Positions 20,665 to 30,610 of a stretch of DNA of 64,000 nucleotides are shown here, in pieces; the stretch's first letter is position 1; every line of letters starts with the position of its first letter. A program made the position numbers and the translations under genes. This DNA is from Blastocladiella emersonii ATCC 22665 (taxonomy: Eukaryota > Blastocladiomycota > Blastocladiomycetes > Blastocladiales > Blastocladiaceae): assembly GCA_025594325.1 (NCBI GenBank), contig JANHCV010000005.1, positions 709,501 through 773,500 on the forward strand, in the 5' to 3' direction. Below the pieces are notes generated by a model. That model had not been told where the DNA came from. It searched no databases and saw only the letters and a list, made by a program, of their open reading frames with translations.

Positions 20665-22464
20665 ATGCGCCGGTCCACCCCTACTCGCTCGACCTCGTCC
20701 TCGACCAAGTCGGTGCTGGTTCTCGCCGCCGTAGCCGCGCTGGCGCTGCTCGCGGCGACCGCCCACGCCGCCCCGCAGGTCATGCCGCCCGCGTCGTCGG
20801 CCTCGTCGGCCTCGTCGCGTATCTCGGCCACCACGCCCTCCGCCGTGTCCAGCTCGGCCAGCCAGACGCCCACGCCGACGGCTTCGTCGGCGTCGTCCCG
20901 CATCTCGGCCACGACGCCGTCCGCCGTGTCCAACTCGGCCACCACGGTCCGCCGCACCGCCACCTCGTCGGGCCAGCCGCGCGCGACCTCGAGCCCGCTC
21001 GCCGACGAGGAGGACGACCCGTGCGCCAACGGCGTGTGCCAGGTGCAGGGCCGCGGGACGTGCCTGGTCATGGACAAGACCACCATCTGCCCCGGTACGC
21101 GACCCCGCCTCTATTCCCCCTCACTCCCCCACTACCCCTCGCTTATTTTTCCCGATCTGTGTGTAGCCTTTGCGAACATGTACCTGCCCGTCAACATGCA
21201 GGACTACTTTGCCACCAACTTCCCGCACAAGCGGTCCGACGCCATCCCGACCATCACCAACTCGACCGTCTTCGACCGCTTCTTCGTCCCGCGCTTCCTC
21301 GACAACGAGCCGCAGTTCGACATCCCCTACTCGTACTTTTCCAAGTACCGTGACAACTACATGTACCGCCAGGTCGGTTGCGGGGCGCCCACCCAGGCCT
21401 TTTTCAAGACTTGGGTCTGTTTGGACATGCTCCGCTTCTATGCGGCCAAGCAGGACCCGTGCTCGCGCGGCCTGGCGCCGCCGATCTGCGGCTCGACGCT
21501 CGAGGCGCGCGCCGCGTCCATCGAGCGCGACATTGCCAACTCGACCGTGTGCGACTCGAACCCGCTCGTCAAGAAGCTCGGCGCCGACTACGCCAACACC
21601 ATCCGCACGCTGCCGTGGCGCTCGGGCGCCAGCGGGTGCATCTCGGGCGAGGGCAACGAGGAGTCGGCGCCCGGCGCGCCCCAGAAGTGCGGCCTGTCCG
21701 ACTACGTCGTGTGCACGCAGCCCCAGCTGTGCCCCAAGAACACGCTGTCGCCCGCCGAGTGCGAGGTCGCCACCGCCAAGAAGAAGACGGTCCGCGTCCT
21801 CTCCGACTCGCTCGACACGGACCCGTCCCACTCGGCCACCTACGTCCTCATCGGGCTCTCGGCCGTCGCCGGACTCTCGCTCCTCGCCGGCCTCCTCGCC
21901 CTCAACAACATCCGCCGCCACGGCGTCCAGCTCGACCACGGCAAGGAGGCCGCCGCCGCCGCCTCGACTGCGCCCGCTGCTGCTGGTGCCGCCGGCAAGG
22001 CGCCCAAGCCCAACGGCACCGGTAACGGCAGCGCGGCGTCGGTCCCTATGGCCGGCAGCTCGTCGACGACCAACCTGCTCGCGCACGCGCCGAGCACCGG
22101 GTCCATGGCGGCCCCGCAGGGCTACGTGCCGTCGCCGTCGCCCGCCATGCCCGCCGTGTCGGCGCCCGTCGTCGGGTTCGCGCCCGCCCCCGTCCCGATC
22201 CCGTCGCCCGCCGAGCAGGTCCTCGCCACGCTCCCCGCCTACGTCCAGTACCAGGCCACCCAGAACGACGAGCTCACCGTCGTCCCCGGCCAGACGATCC
22301 AGGTCCTCCAGCAGTTCGACGACGGCTGGGCTCGCGGCCGTAACCTCGCCACGGGCATGGTCGGGTTCTTCCCGTACGTGTGCGTCCAGCCGCCTCAGCA
22401 GCAGCAGCAGCAGGCTGGTGGGTACAATGCCCGGTACGAGTCCATGGGCCGCCGTGGTCGCTAA
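20665..22464 (+). CDS. Signal-anchored single-pass protein with cytoplasmic SH3 domain
   Basis: Two exons (20665-21094 and 21167-22464) with a 72-bp stopless phase-1 intron give 575 residues. Order: signal peptide (VLVLAAVAALALLAATAHA, about 17-35); a Ser/Thr-rich stretch with two near-identical SSASSRISATTPSAVS repeats, likely O-glycosylated; a cysteine-rich extracellular domain (about 115-385); one membrane helix (YVLIGLSAVAGLSLLAGLLAL); a cytoplasmic Pro/Ala linker; and a C-terminal SH3 domain (ALYDYQ-type core seen as VQYQATQNDELTVVPGQ, then DDGWARGRN and GMVGFFPYVCV). The plan suggests a cell-surface sensor or adhesion protein linked to actin or polarity modules. It is not Sho1, which has four membrane helices. 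Confidence 0.75.
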   Translation: MRRSTPTRSTSSSTKSVLVLAAVAALALLAATAHAAPQVMPPASSASSASSRISATTPSAVSSSASQTPTPTASSASSRISATTPSAVSNSATTVRRTATSSGQPRATSSPLADEEDDPCANGVCQVQGRGTCLVMDKTTICPGTRPRLYSPSLPHYPSLIFPDLCVAFANMYLPVNMQDYFATNFPHKRSDAIPTITNSTVFDRFFVPRFLDNEPQFDIPYSYFSKYRDNYMYRQVGCGAPTQAFFKTWVCLDMLRFYAAKQDPCSRGLAPPICGSTLEARAASIERDIANSTVCDSNPLVKKLGADYANTIRTLPWRSGASGCISGEGNEESAPGAPQKCGLSDYVVCTQPQLCPKNTLSPAECEVATAKKKTVRVLSDSLDTDPSHSATYVLIGLSAVAGLSLLAGLLALNNIRRHGVQLDHGKEAAAAASTAPAAAGAAGKAPKPNGTGNGSAASVPMAGSSSTTNLLAHAPSTGSMAAPQGYVPSPSPAMPAVSAPVVGFAPAPVPIPSPAEQVLATLPAYVQYQATQNDELTVVPGQTIQVLQQFDDGWARGRNLATGMVGFFPYVCVQPPQQQQQQAGGYNARYESMGRRGR

Positions 22465-22737
22465 GTTGTGCGACGGTCTCGCAGTTTTGCTCCTCTCGTT
22501 TCTCCCCTCTCCCCTCCTCGTTTACAGTTGTTTCCCTCTCCCTCGCTATCTCGGCACCGGCGCTATGCCAACCTACAGCCGCTCGTTCCCTACCTTTCGC
22601 TCGCCATACATACACTTTTCTTGACGCACAGCGCTCGACGTGTACCAGAAACGGAAGGCTCCGTGGCCTGCGGCCTGGTCAAATGTGAACGGCACGGCCG
22701 CAACACGTTCTTTCTCTCCCAATCTTCACTTCCTGCA

Positions 22738-23202
22738 ATGACAATTGATCAACGACTCAACGCCTTGGTTGTGGCCCTCGCATCGCTTCTTTTCCCCGGC
22801 GTGACCACTCCCATCATCGTGATCACGCTGTTGGTCGACGCCTTCGCCTTCATCTCCTTCGTCTACGCGGGCCCGTCGACCACCGTGGCCGCGTTTTTCT
22901 GGGAATTCACCACCGTCTACATCATCAGCTTGACATGGTGGATATGCACCTTCTTCCGGCAAGACGGGAACAAGTTTGTCGGCCTCACCCTGATCAACGG
23001 CTACGTCATGTTCAATTTGCTGAACGCAGCGGGCGCGTGGCCGTATCCGGTAAAGTCCATGGTTGCCGCGGCCTTCGGGTACGCTTCGTGGCAATGATTG
23101 TCGGACAGGTTATCTCACGGCGTTCTCGTCTATCGTAGCTACTTGCTCCAGTATTTCGTCACGCAGTACAAGGCCGAGCCGGTCCCCGGCCGCGACCGTT
23201 GA
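22738..23202 (+). CDS. Small four-helix membrane protein A
   Basis: Exons 22738-23078 and 23139-23202 with a 60-bp phase-2 intron (GTACGC...TCGTAG) give 134 residues. Without splicing the frame closes at once; spliced, it continues GYLLQYFVTQYKAEP and ends in TGA. Four hydrophobic segments are visible, with WWICTFFRQDGNKF as the polar loop. The phase-2 intron just before the last helix matches protein B at 25617-26168, and the loop/helix spacing is similar, so the two are probably old paralogues. No known family is recognised. Confidence 0.6.
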
Positions 23203-23649
23203 CGAGTCGACGGCCGCGGCGGCTGTCCATGGACGCGACGCGCCACACCACCTGACCCGCTTCGCCCCTCCCCAGACCGGTCGAGTCCTCCCGTTGCGCA
23301 TCACATGCAATAAAAAGAGTCTATGCAACGTTTTTGGAGCCCTTAGATGATATCTTTGCGACGTTCTCCGCAACGCCTCGCGTTCTTGTTGTCCCCGACG
23401 CCACCGTGGACCGTAAGCCTCGACCGTGACACCGTGTTGTCGAAAGCGTTGGCGTTGAGCGACCAGCCAGTTCGCCCCAAAAGATCCGCTGCCGTGATCG
23501 ACGCGCGGCGCTGACCGCAGCAGCGGCCGAAGCAGCGAACAGGCGTCGCCACCCACCGCCACAGTTGAGCTGCTGCGGCCTGTTCTCGCTCTTTCCCCTC
23601 ACCCTTCCGGCCGCCAGAGCCCCTGCTGCCGTGCTGCAGCGTCTCCACT
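23203..23649. other. Intergenic
   Basis: 447 bp between the small membrane gene and the kelch-like pseudogene. It includes an AATAAAA-like sequence near 23,310 that could serve as a polyadenylation signal. No gene is seen. Confidence 0.3.
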
Positions 23650-25012
23650 ATGATCCTTCGCTTCCTCGCCATGGCCGCCGTCGCGGCGATCGCCGTGCTG
23701 GCCGCCGCCGTGCCCGCCAACGCGCTCGTGACGGACTCGGCCCTCGTCTACCTCCCCGCCGCCGGCCGCGCCTACGCCTTTGGCGGCGTCCCGCTCAACA
23801 GTTCCGCGCCCACGTCCGCGAACTACACCATCGACCCCGGCAACACGAGCGACACGCAGGCACTGGCGTCGGCCGCAATCACCAAGGTCGTCCATCTCCC
23901 GCGCCCGGACCGCCTCGTCGTTCCGCTCGCTGTCGGCACCGAGATCTACCTGCTCGGCGGGCTCGCCGACGGCGGCGCCGGCGCCAACCTGACGTGGACC
24001 GTGGTGACGGGGCTCGGATCGTCGTCGCCGCCCAGCAACGCGACGGTCGGCGTTAAGTCGCTCCCCGCGCCGACGAGAATGATTGGTAACTTCTCGGCGG
24101 CCGCGCGCCAGGCCGGTATTTTCGCTGCACCGGGACGCGAGTCCGTGGCGGCCACGTTCTTCGTGACTGGCAGCCCGCTGCAGAACGGGACGGCTGGACT
24201 CGTTCGCTTGGAAGTTGATGCGGCTGGCGGCGGTAACGGCAAACCTCGCAGTACTCAGTACGCGCTGCCCGGCGCTGCCCGGCGCTGCTCAGCGCGCGCA
24301 CGCCGCGCTCGTGGCCGTCAACCAGTGCACGGCCGTCGTGACGGGCGGCGTGGCCGCGAGCACCGGGCAGCCGATGGCCGACATTTACGTTGTGAACATG
24401 GCGGGGACAAGTCCGACGGCGTCGCTTGTACGTTTCGTGCCTCGATCTCCAACGCGGACGACCATGAACTCATTGTACCGCCTCTGCCGTGTAGTACCCC
24501 CACCCGCTCAACTTCCCGCGCCAGCACCACTAGTCCGTCGCTATCCCCGACCCGCGCGCGACGGCCGCCAACCGGACCGTGGTCGTTGTGCTCGGCGGCC
24601 ACGACGCCTCGCTCCTCGAGTACTTTGACCCGTACACAACCACCAAGCCCGTCGCCGCGAACGCGACGGTTCCCGCTGACGGACCCGCCGCTGGCATGAC
24701 GCGCCATGCGATGCTCGCGCTCGGCGACAAGATCATGGTGTTTGGCGGTCGGGCAACGCGCAGGCGCGGTTTCTCACGGTGTCCACGGCGGGTGACGGTG
24801 GGCTGCAGTTCATCTGGATTCCGGCCAAGTCGGCGGCCGAGGGCGCTGCGGCAGCGGACCGCAGTGGCGATGCTGATTCGGGTAAGAAGTCGGGCGGGAT
24901 GTCGGGGACCACGATGCTCATCATCTTTGCCTCGGTCATCGTCGTGGGCGTCGTCGCGTACGGGATCATTGGGTGGCTCGGGTACGGGCATCTGTGGTTC
25001 TCGCACTACTGA
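23650..25012 (+). pseudogene. Frameshifted kelch-like type I membrane protein
   Basis: The frame starts with a signal peptide (MILRFLAMAAVAAIAVLAAAV) and has kelch-like blades (YAFGGV, IYLLGG, VVTGG, VVVLGG, IMVFGG), ending in a membrane helix (MLIIFASVIVVGVVAYGII) and HLWFSHY. Two lesions break it. A 10-bp unit (GGCGCTGCCC-type) is tandemly repeated at 24261-24290, shifting the frame. Near 24,748 one base is missing between VFGG and SGNAQARF. An intron starts at 24428 (GTACGT). The near acceptor (24494) leads to an in-frame TAG at 24531-24533, whereas using the AG that ends that TAG (24533) avoids it. It is either a recent pseudogene or a locus with sequence errors. Confidence 0.6.
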
Positions 25013-25616
25013 GTCGGATCGGGATTGTCCCGTCCGTGCGATAGAATAGATTGAAGTGCCTCGCGTCTTGTGCGCCACACTCAGAGAGGTCCAAGGTAAG
25101 GGAGTTCTTGAGGCATCAGACGCGTCGTGCGCGTCGAGCGCGTCGTATTCTCTCGCTGCGAGACATCACGTGAGCGATGTGAGACGCGTTCAATCTCCGC
25201 CTCTCGCCTTGGCCTGTGCTTGAAAACCCGCAATTCGGCACGATGCTGGTTCACGCAGCAGAACGCGTCGGCACAAAATCGCGTTCTGCAACGAACGGCG
25301 GGTGTCGGCCACGCGACGACACGGCTCGCCTCCCCTCAGGCAATCCCGCGCAAACTTGTCCTGTCAGGCGGTCACTTGACATCCGATTCCCATCGTCAGG
25401 CGGTCTGCACCATCTATGCTTCGGCGGATAACGACGCCGCCCGTCTGCTTTTCGCTGGTGTACCTGGGTGGTTGGCCGAATACCTGGTCGTTTGCTGGGC
25501 ACGGCAACGTCTCGCCACCGCCGCGTATATTTAAGGTCGTTGCCCCCAGAGTAGCTTCTACAACTCGAACCCTCGTCCTGCTCGTTCCTCATCTATCGCT
25601 CGTTCGTCTCGCAACC
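25013..25616. other. Intergenic / upstream region of membrane protein B
   Basis: 604 bp with GACGCGTC at 25119-25126, repeated GCGCGTCG, and GAGACGCGTT near 25,182. CGCGTATATTTAAGG near 25,523-25,537 looks like a TATA box about 85 bp before the ATG at 25617. No gene is seen. Confidence 0.4.
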
Positions 25617-26168
25617 ATGACCACGGCCACTCCGAATACGACCACGACCACGACCATGGCCGCCGCCGTCCCGACACCCGCATCGTCGCGCTACTTCCGC
25701 GGCCTCGTCGCCCTCCTCCTGGTCCTCACGCTGATCGGCGCGGCGGCCCTTACCGGCCTCGGGCTCAAGGATGGCAGTGTGCGCTCAGACACGTTGGCCT
25801 ACATTGTTGAGTTCGTGGTGACGCTTTGGGGCCTGCACGCGGTCCACACTCGCAACACGGCCCACTTCGTCTCATTCGCGCTGGCCAACTCGGTCGTGGC
25901 CCTAGCGTACACGATCGCGAACGCGGTGCAGGGCCACGCGGTTGAGATCGGCGTCGGGATTGGGCTCTGGTACGTGATCGCAACGTTTCCTCTCAAGGTT
26001 TGGTGTGGGGAGTTCTGACAGTGCGCGCTTCGTAGCGTGATGGCCATCGCCCACCTCGGCTACGCCTGGAAGATCAAGAACGAGGCGCGTATCGCCGCGG
26101 CTGCCGGTGGTGCTGGCGTGAAGGCGCAGGCTATGCGCGCGGCCGACGCCGCCGCCATGGTGGTCTAG
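25617..26168 (+). CDS. Small four-helix membrane protein B
   Basis: Exons 25617-25969 and 26036-26168 with a 66-bp phase-2 intron (GTACGT...TCGTAG) give 161 residues. The N-terminus is Thr-rich. Four hydrophobic helices follow, and the tail ends KIKNEARIAAAA...ADAAAMVV. The last 24 bases of the gene, including the stop, recur exactly at 35764-35787, where the rest of the gene is missing. A PPN1 3' end follows in convergent orientation at both places, so this gene and PPN1 were once duplicated together. The family is unknown. See protein A at 22738-23202 for a possible paralogue. Confidence 0.65.
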
Positions 26169-26306
26169 TCCAGCAAGCGACGACTTGCCATGGACGTGGT
26201 GAGCCGTGCCGCCTGTCCTCGTCCGCGTCATTACGTCGCAGTGCGAGAGATCGTGGTCGATATACACCGTGATGACAAATCAGTCTGTGTCTGTGACCTT
26301 GACGTT

Positions 26307-26573
26307 TCAGAAAAGAGAGTGAACCCTGTATTGCAGCGTGAACCGAGGCATGAACTGCGCGCCTTGATCTTCGAGCCCGTACGCGTCGTGCGCTGTGTTC
26401 TCGACGTCCCACCGCGGCCGCGCCGCCGTGAGATTGAGGAGGAACTGCGTGTGGTTGAGCAGCCACTCGCTGCCGCGACCACTGTCTACAATCGGCGCGC
26501 CGCCGAGTAGTGGTTTGCGACAACCGACGGGTGTAAGGGTGCACGAGCCGTGGGACCGTGGGAGCAAGCGCAC
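26307..26573 (-). pseudogene. Remnant of a PPN1-type endopolyphosphatase gene
   Basis: The minus strand matches the C-terminal part of the intact gene at 35999-37440: NHTQFLLNLTAARPRWDVEN and DAYGLEDQGA correspond to DYTQFFLNLTAPRPRWAVEY and DAYGLEDLGA. Just upstream, in another frame, PSVVANHYSAARR matches PSVVPNYYSAVRR, so the copy is frameshifted and ends early. The catalytic N-terminal half is not recognisable. DNA identity is still high locally, for example TCGAGCCCGTACGCGTCG at about 26,371 and 36,120. Confidence 0.8.
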
Positions 26574-27623
26574 GAGATGTTAACGACGCGCCAACGCGCA
26601 GCGCGACCGGCCTCAGCGCGGCGCTCGCCCACTTTCCCCAAGAGACGATTGCAGACCGCGAAGTTGGTCGCAGGGTCGGTGCGAGCCAGGCGGCCGTTGG
26701 CGTGGTAGCGGAGCTCGCCGCCGTTGGCTTCGCGGACCTTGTCCGCATGCTCCAGGAGGCGCGCCCGGGTCGCGACCTGAGTGGAGGAACTGCGACGCTC
26801 ATCAAGATTGCTCTCTTACACCGCCAGGGTAGCGGGAGCGGACGAGGCGGATTTGGTCGGGGTCGGGTTTGGCGGCGTAGGACGAGTCCCGCCGTTCCTC
26901 GCACGCAGCCCCTCTTTGAATACACATCACGTTTAACACGGTCATCGACTCGTGCATGTATGCATGGCGTTGTCGTGAGGCAGGTCGCGATGGTACCGGG
27001 CGGCGTGCGGGGCGGCACGGTAGATTAGCCGGCTCCGCGGTCAGGTGAGTGGCGCGACGCGTCTCGCACGCACGCGCGCGTGTGCGAGACACGCCGCGGA
27101 ACAACCATCGGCAAACTGCACGCACGCACAAACAAATCACGAGCTAATTGGCGGGAAAAGGAGGCTCATTGAAACCCCAAAGCCCGCGTGGAGCAAAAGC
27201 GAGCACGAGGAGTGCTGCGTATACCAAAAGAAAAGAAGACTGTGGTTGTACCACATTCGTGACGATCTCAGGTGCCACGTTCACGACAGACCAAGGAAGG
27301 GTCGAACACTGCGCGTTGCCCTCGCCCCTGGCTGAAGGATCATGACCCTCCTACGCCACGTTGCGGACATGTATTGTAGGCCGGATCCGATCCAACTCGT
27401 TGCCGCAGCTCTGCTCCGTCCCCGTACCCGCACATGCTAGTCTGCGCAAGCTCACTCACTGGCTTCAATGTATAACGATATGCACGAAGCGCGAAGGTAG
27501 CAATCGAAGGTAGCGAGCGATCCGCGCGTCATGTCGGTGAGGTCAACGAAGACCCCTTCCGAGGATCATTCCTTGGGCCTTGCGCGCCGTCAGCGCGTAC
27601 GCGAGCTTGCGCAGAAAATGAGC
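26574..27623. other. Degenerate gene-free stretch
   Basis: No intact gene is supportable. The minus strand holds a continuous open frame of roughly 90 codons around 26,520-26,760 (it contains NGGELRYHANGRLARTDPA) running into the PPN1 remnant, possibly more decayed coding DNA. GACGCGTC occurs at 27056-27063. Confidence 0.3.
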
Positions 27624-28643
27624 TCAATGGAGCGTCTTGGATATCCCGGCCAGCTCGTTCTGGAGGCGGAACGACGTGATCTCGCGGCGCAGCCGGAAGC
27701 AGCCATCAGGAATCCCGGGTAGCGTGGGCATGTGACCCAGATCCTTGTTGGGCCGAATGATGACAGCCTCAAGTTCGTCATTCGCATCGGTGTCGATGCT
27801 CTCGACCCAGCCAATGACGCCGTTCACGATCCCACGACTTGACGATGCAAAGTCCACAATAGCCGGTTAGTTGACGCGTTGTCGGGCCAGTTAAAATGAC
27901 GCGGTGACGTACGGCGGGCGTGTTGATGGTCCGGGTGACGATGACACGCGCCCCAGCAAACAGCTTGAGAGTCGACGGGACGTGGTCCGTCTTGCTCGAT
28001 GGAACCAGTTTTGCACAGTTGAGCAGGCGCTGGTCGCTGGTCGCTGGTCGCTGTCGATCTGGCCGCTGCTCCCAAGGACGAGCTGCCGCCAAAGGAGTGG
28101 TCCAGTTGCCGAGAGCTTGCGGGCGAGACGAGATCGACGCAGTCGAGGTCAAAGGTTTCGTCAGGTTGGAGCCCGAGCCGCCGCGTGTGTTTCGCGGTGG
28201 GCCATCGTGTTCCACGCGTCATGCACCGAGTTCTGCGCCGTGATGAGCACCTGGTCGCTCTACTTGAAGAGTTGGTCTGGGTGTTGGCCCAGCACGACTT
28301 CTGCTCGACGCGAACAGATGTACTCACTCGATCACGCGCTGCGAGACGTTGCAGTTGCGCAGGTCCTTGAGCACGTCAAGGGAGCCTGCGTCGCCCGACT
28401 GCCGCACCTGCTGGACGAGGCAGGAGACCGGGTCAAAGGCGAGCCACGGGTCTTGACCGATGTTGGCATCAGTTTGAGTTCTGCTGACAAGGATCACTTG
28501 AGCAGCTGGATCGGTCGAGCCGCCGCCCGCGCCGCCGGGTCGCGTGTTCTTGATCGTGTAGAGTTGTTGGAAAGACTGCACGACGACCGAGTCGTTGTCG
28601 TTCGGGTTTCGGAACACGCCGGCACACTCGGAGAACGATACAC
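27624..28643 (-). pseudogene. PIF1-like helicase remnant (Helitron-type)
   Basis: Minus-strand segments in changing frames carry PIF1/Helitron helicase features in the correct order. These are SFQQLYTIKNTR and WLAFDPVSCLVQQVRQSGD near 28,400-28,590 (the loser-of-ancestry region before motif IV), VLITAQNSVHDAWN near 28,240, LKLFAGARVIVTRTINTP near 27,930 and IVNGVIGWVES near 27,810. Frame changes between them show decay. This is the C-terminal helicase part of the same element whose upstream DUF6570-like part lies at 29824-30306; a retrotransposon fragment has been inserted between the two. Confidence 0.6.
28628..28643 (+). repeat. Left 16-bp target-site duplication
   Basis: TCGGAGAACGATACAC occurs here and again at 29798-29813. 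The two copies flank the retrotransposon fragment exactly where the Helitron-type reading frame is interrupted. Confidence 0.75.
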
Positions 28644-29797
28644 CGCGCCGCACCTCGCGCGACCAGAACAAGGAGACGTCCTTCCGCCTGCGCGCGCTCG
28701 CCAACAAGCTGCCGTGCCGCGAGTCGCTGCACTCGGTCGGCCGCATCGCTGTGCCCAACTGTGGCAGGGCCGAGTGCATCGCGAGCGAGGACCTCGAGAC
28801 CCGCTGCCGCACGTGCCGCGAAGCGCTCGACATGGCGCCCCGCTGCTCGTGCCGCCAGGTGGACACGCCGTTCCACTGGTTCCAGTGCCAGCTCATGGAC
28901 GACCAGCGCTTCGAGACGCTCGACCAGATCACCAAGTCGTGGCTCGGCCAGCTCACGTCCGTCGGCGCGGCCAAGCACGACGCCGCCCTGAACCCCGCCG
29001 CCGCCCTGAACCCCGCCGCCGGCGTGCTGATCGACGCGCTGCTCGGCCCCGACCTGCTGCACCTGCAGCGCCTCGACCTCGGCGAGCTGCGCGCCGACCG
29101 CGCCGCGATGCTCGCCGCTCGCGTAGCGGCGATCCTCGGCTGGGTAGCCTCGCGCCACGCGGCGGAAGCGGCCGGCCTGCCGATCCCTGGCGAGGACGCG
29201 CTGCCGCACGCTACCACGCACATCCCCGCCGCCGCCGCGGCTCGCCTGTCCGCCTGCGCCATCACGCGCGGCGCGGTGCATGCGTGTCGCGAGTTCCTGG
29301 GCAGCCCGGCCGCCGCCGCCGCCGCCGCGACTGCGCTCCACCCGCTCCCGTCCCCGCGCCGCCTCGCCGCTCAGCTGAACGACGCCGCCGCGTCGCTGCT
29401 GCGCTCGCGCATGTGGGTGCCGTACGTTGGGTCCCAGACCATCGCCCGGGTCCAGACGCCGCACCGCAACGCTCGGTACCGCCGCCGCCGTAACGAACGA
29501 GTGCGCCCGCTCGCGCCGACGCGCCAGCGCCGCCGCGGTGAGACCCGCGACCAGCCGCAGGGCCAGGCCCGCGCCGAGTTCTTCATGTCAGCCCGCCGGG
29601 GGGGGGGGGCACGCTCGCCTGATCGCTGAGCTCGCCCGGCGCGACGTCGCGTGGGCCTGACGCGCAGGAGAGTGCCCCTCGACGGTCAAGGTCGCTCGTA
29701 CGCGAAGGTCGCTCGTACGCGTCAATAGCGCGTGTGTCCGCATACTGTTGTCCCTCCTTCACGGTTCGATGAGCTTTTTACATATAATCTTGTTCTT
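28644..29797 (+). mobile_element. 5'-truncated non-LTR retrotransposon fragment
   Basis: A 1,154-bp plus-strand insertion lies between perfect 16-bp direct repeats. Its frame is open from the left junction to 29629 with no start of its own, as expected from 5' truncation during target-primed reverse transcription. The encoded piece (FRLRALANKLPCRESLHSVG, CRTCREAL, CSCRQVDTPFHWFQC) resembles the C-terminal zinc-binding region after the reverse transcriptase domain of LINE proteins, then an Ala-rich helical segment and an Arg-rich tail with a run of 12 G (29598-29609). About 170 bp of 3' sequence follows, ending TTTTTACATATAATCTTGTTC with no poly-A tail. The polymerase domain itself is absent, so clade assignment is open. 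Confidence 0.6.
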
Positions 29798-29813
29798 TCG
29801 GAGAACGATACAC
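29798..29813 (+). repeat. Right 16-bp target-site duplication
   Basis: Exact second copy of the 16-mer at 28628-28643, at the 3' end of the insertion. Confidence 0.75.
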
Positions 29814-29823
29814 GGCGATGTGA

Positions 29824-30306
29824 TCAAATCAGTGATCGGACCGGGCCGTGTTTCAGGTTGCGCCACGGCACATGAGTGGCGCGTCGCGAGAGTAAATCGC
29901 GTACCCTCTCGACCATCTGAGCGGGCGGGGCACTCGCCAAGTCCTCGGCCGGCAGGTTGTCGTCGTGCACGCCGCTGCGCTCGCTCGCCTCAAACTCGGC
30001 GTTGTCGACGCGCGTGGCGCGCGACTCAGTGCCGGGCAGCATGCCGTCCTCGGGGAGCACGTCGATGCGGTCCATGTCCATGATGATGTCGGCGTAGGAC
30101 GGGTTGTGCTCTTTGAGCCACCTGAGAGCAGCGAGAACGACGTGACGGCGAACCGTGAGCATCTTCTTCATCTCGGGCGTGAGTGACGTGTTGGAGCCGA
30201 CGAGCAGCACGTGCACGGTGTCGGTCATGTCAGACTCGGCGTGCGGCAACATGGCCTCGAGAATGCTCTGCGTGTTCTGCGGGAACGCGATGCAGTTGCC
30301 CTTCAT
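29824..30306 (-). pseudogene. DUF6570-like region of a Helitron-type helicase gene
   Basis: A 160-codon minus-strand frame begins MKGNCIAFPQNTQSILEAML and continues with VHVLLVGSN, then RRHVVLAALRWLKEHNPSYADI. This is the pattern of the DUF6570 segment found upstream of the helicase in Helitron-like proteins (G-x-IAFPQ, then a V-h-V-h-h-h-G strand, then VLAALRWLK.HNPLY). It ends in TGA just before the right target-site repeat. If the insertion at 28644-29813 is ignored, this frame runs in phase into the helicase segment at 27624-28643. The intervening Helitron N domain is missing, so the element had also suffered an internal deletion. Confidence 0.65.
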
Positions 30307-30610
30307 GAAGGACTGGTGCGTGCGCTTGTCGCGGCTGTACCCGAACTTTGACCATGAGGCGGATGAGCGAGATCAACACGCCACACACACCTCCCGACCA
30401 TCAACGAAGAAAAGCTCGACATCGAACACTTGTTACTCGCAGAACGATAGCGGATGCGAAAAGGCCCTGTCAAGCGAATTGCCATCCTGATCAAGTCCTG
30501 ACCCGGCGCGCGGTGTCACCAGCCAGCTCCCAAATCTGTACTTTCAGGACGCATAGCACACAAGCACAAGAGGTCAATATGTACAGTAGGTAGAGTTTAT
30601 CATCAAACCT
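30307..30610. other. Degenerate intergenic stretch
   Basis: About 300 bp, comparatively AT-rich. Minus-strand GYSRDKRTHQSF directly before the DUF6570-like segment suggests further decayed element sequence to about 30,350. Nothing else is seen. Confidence 0.3.
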
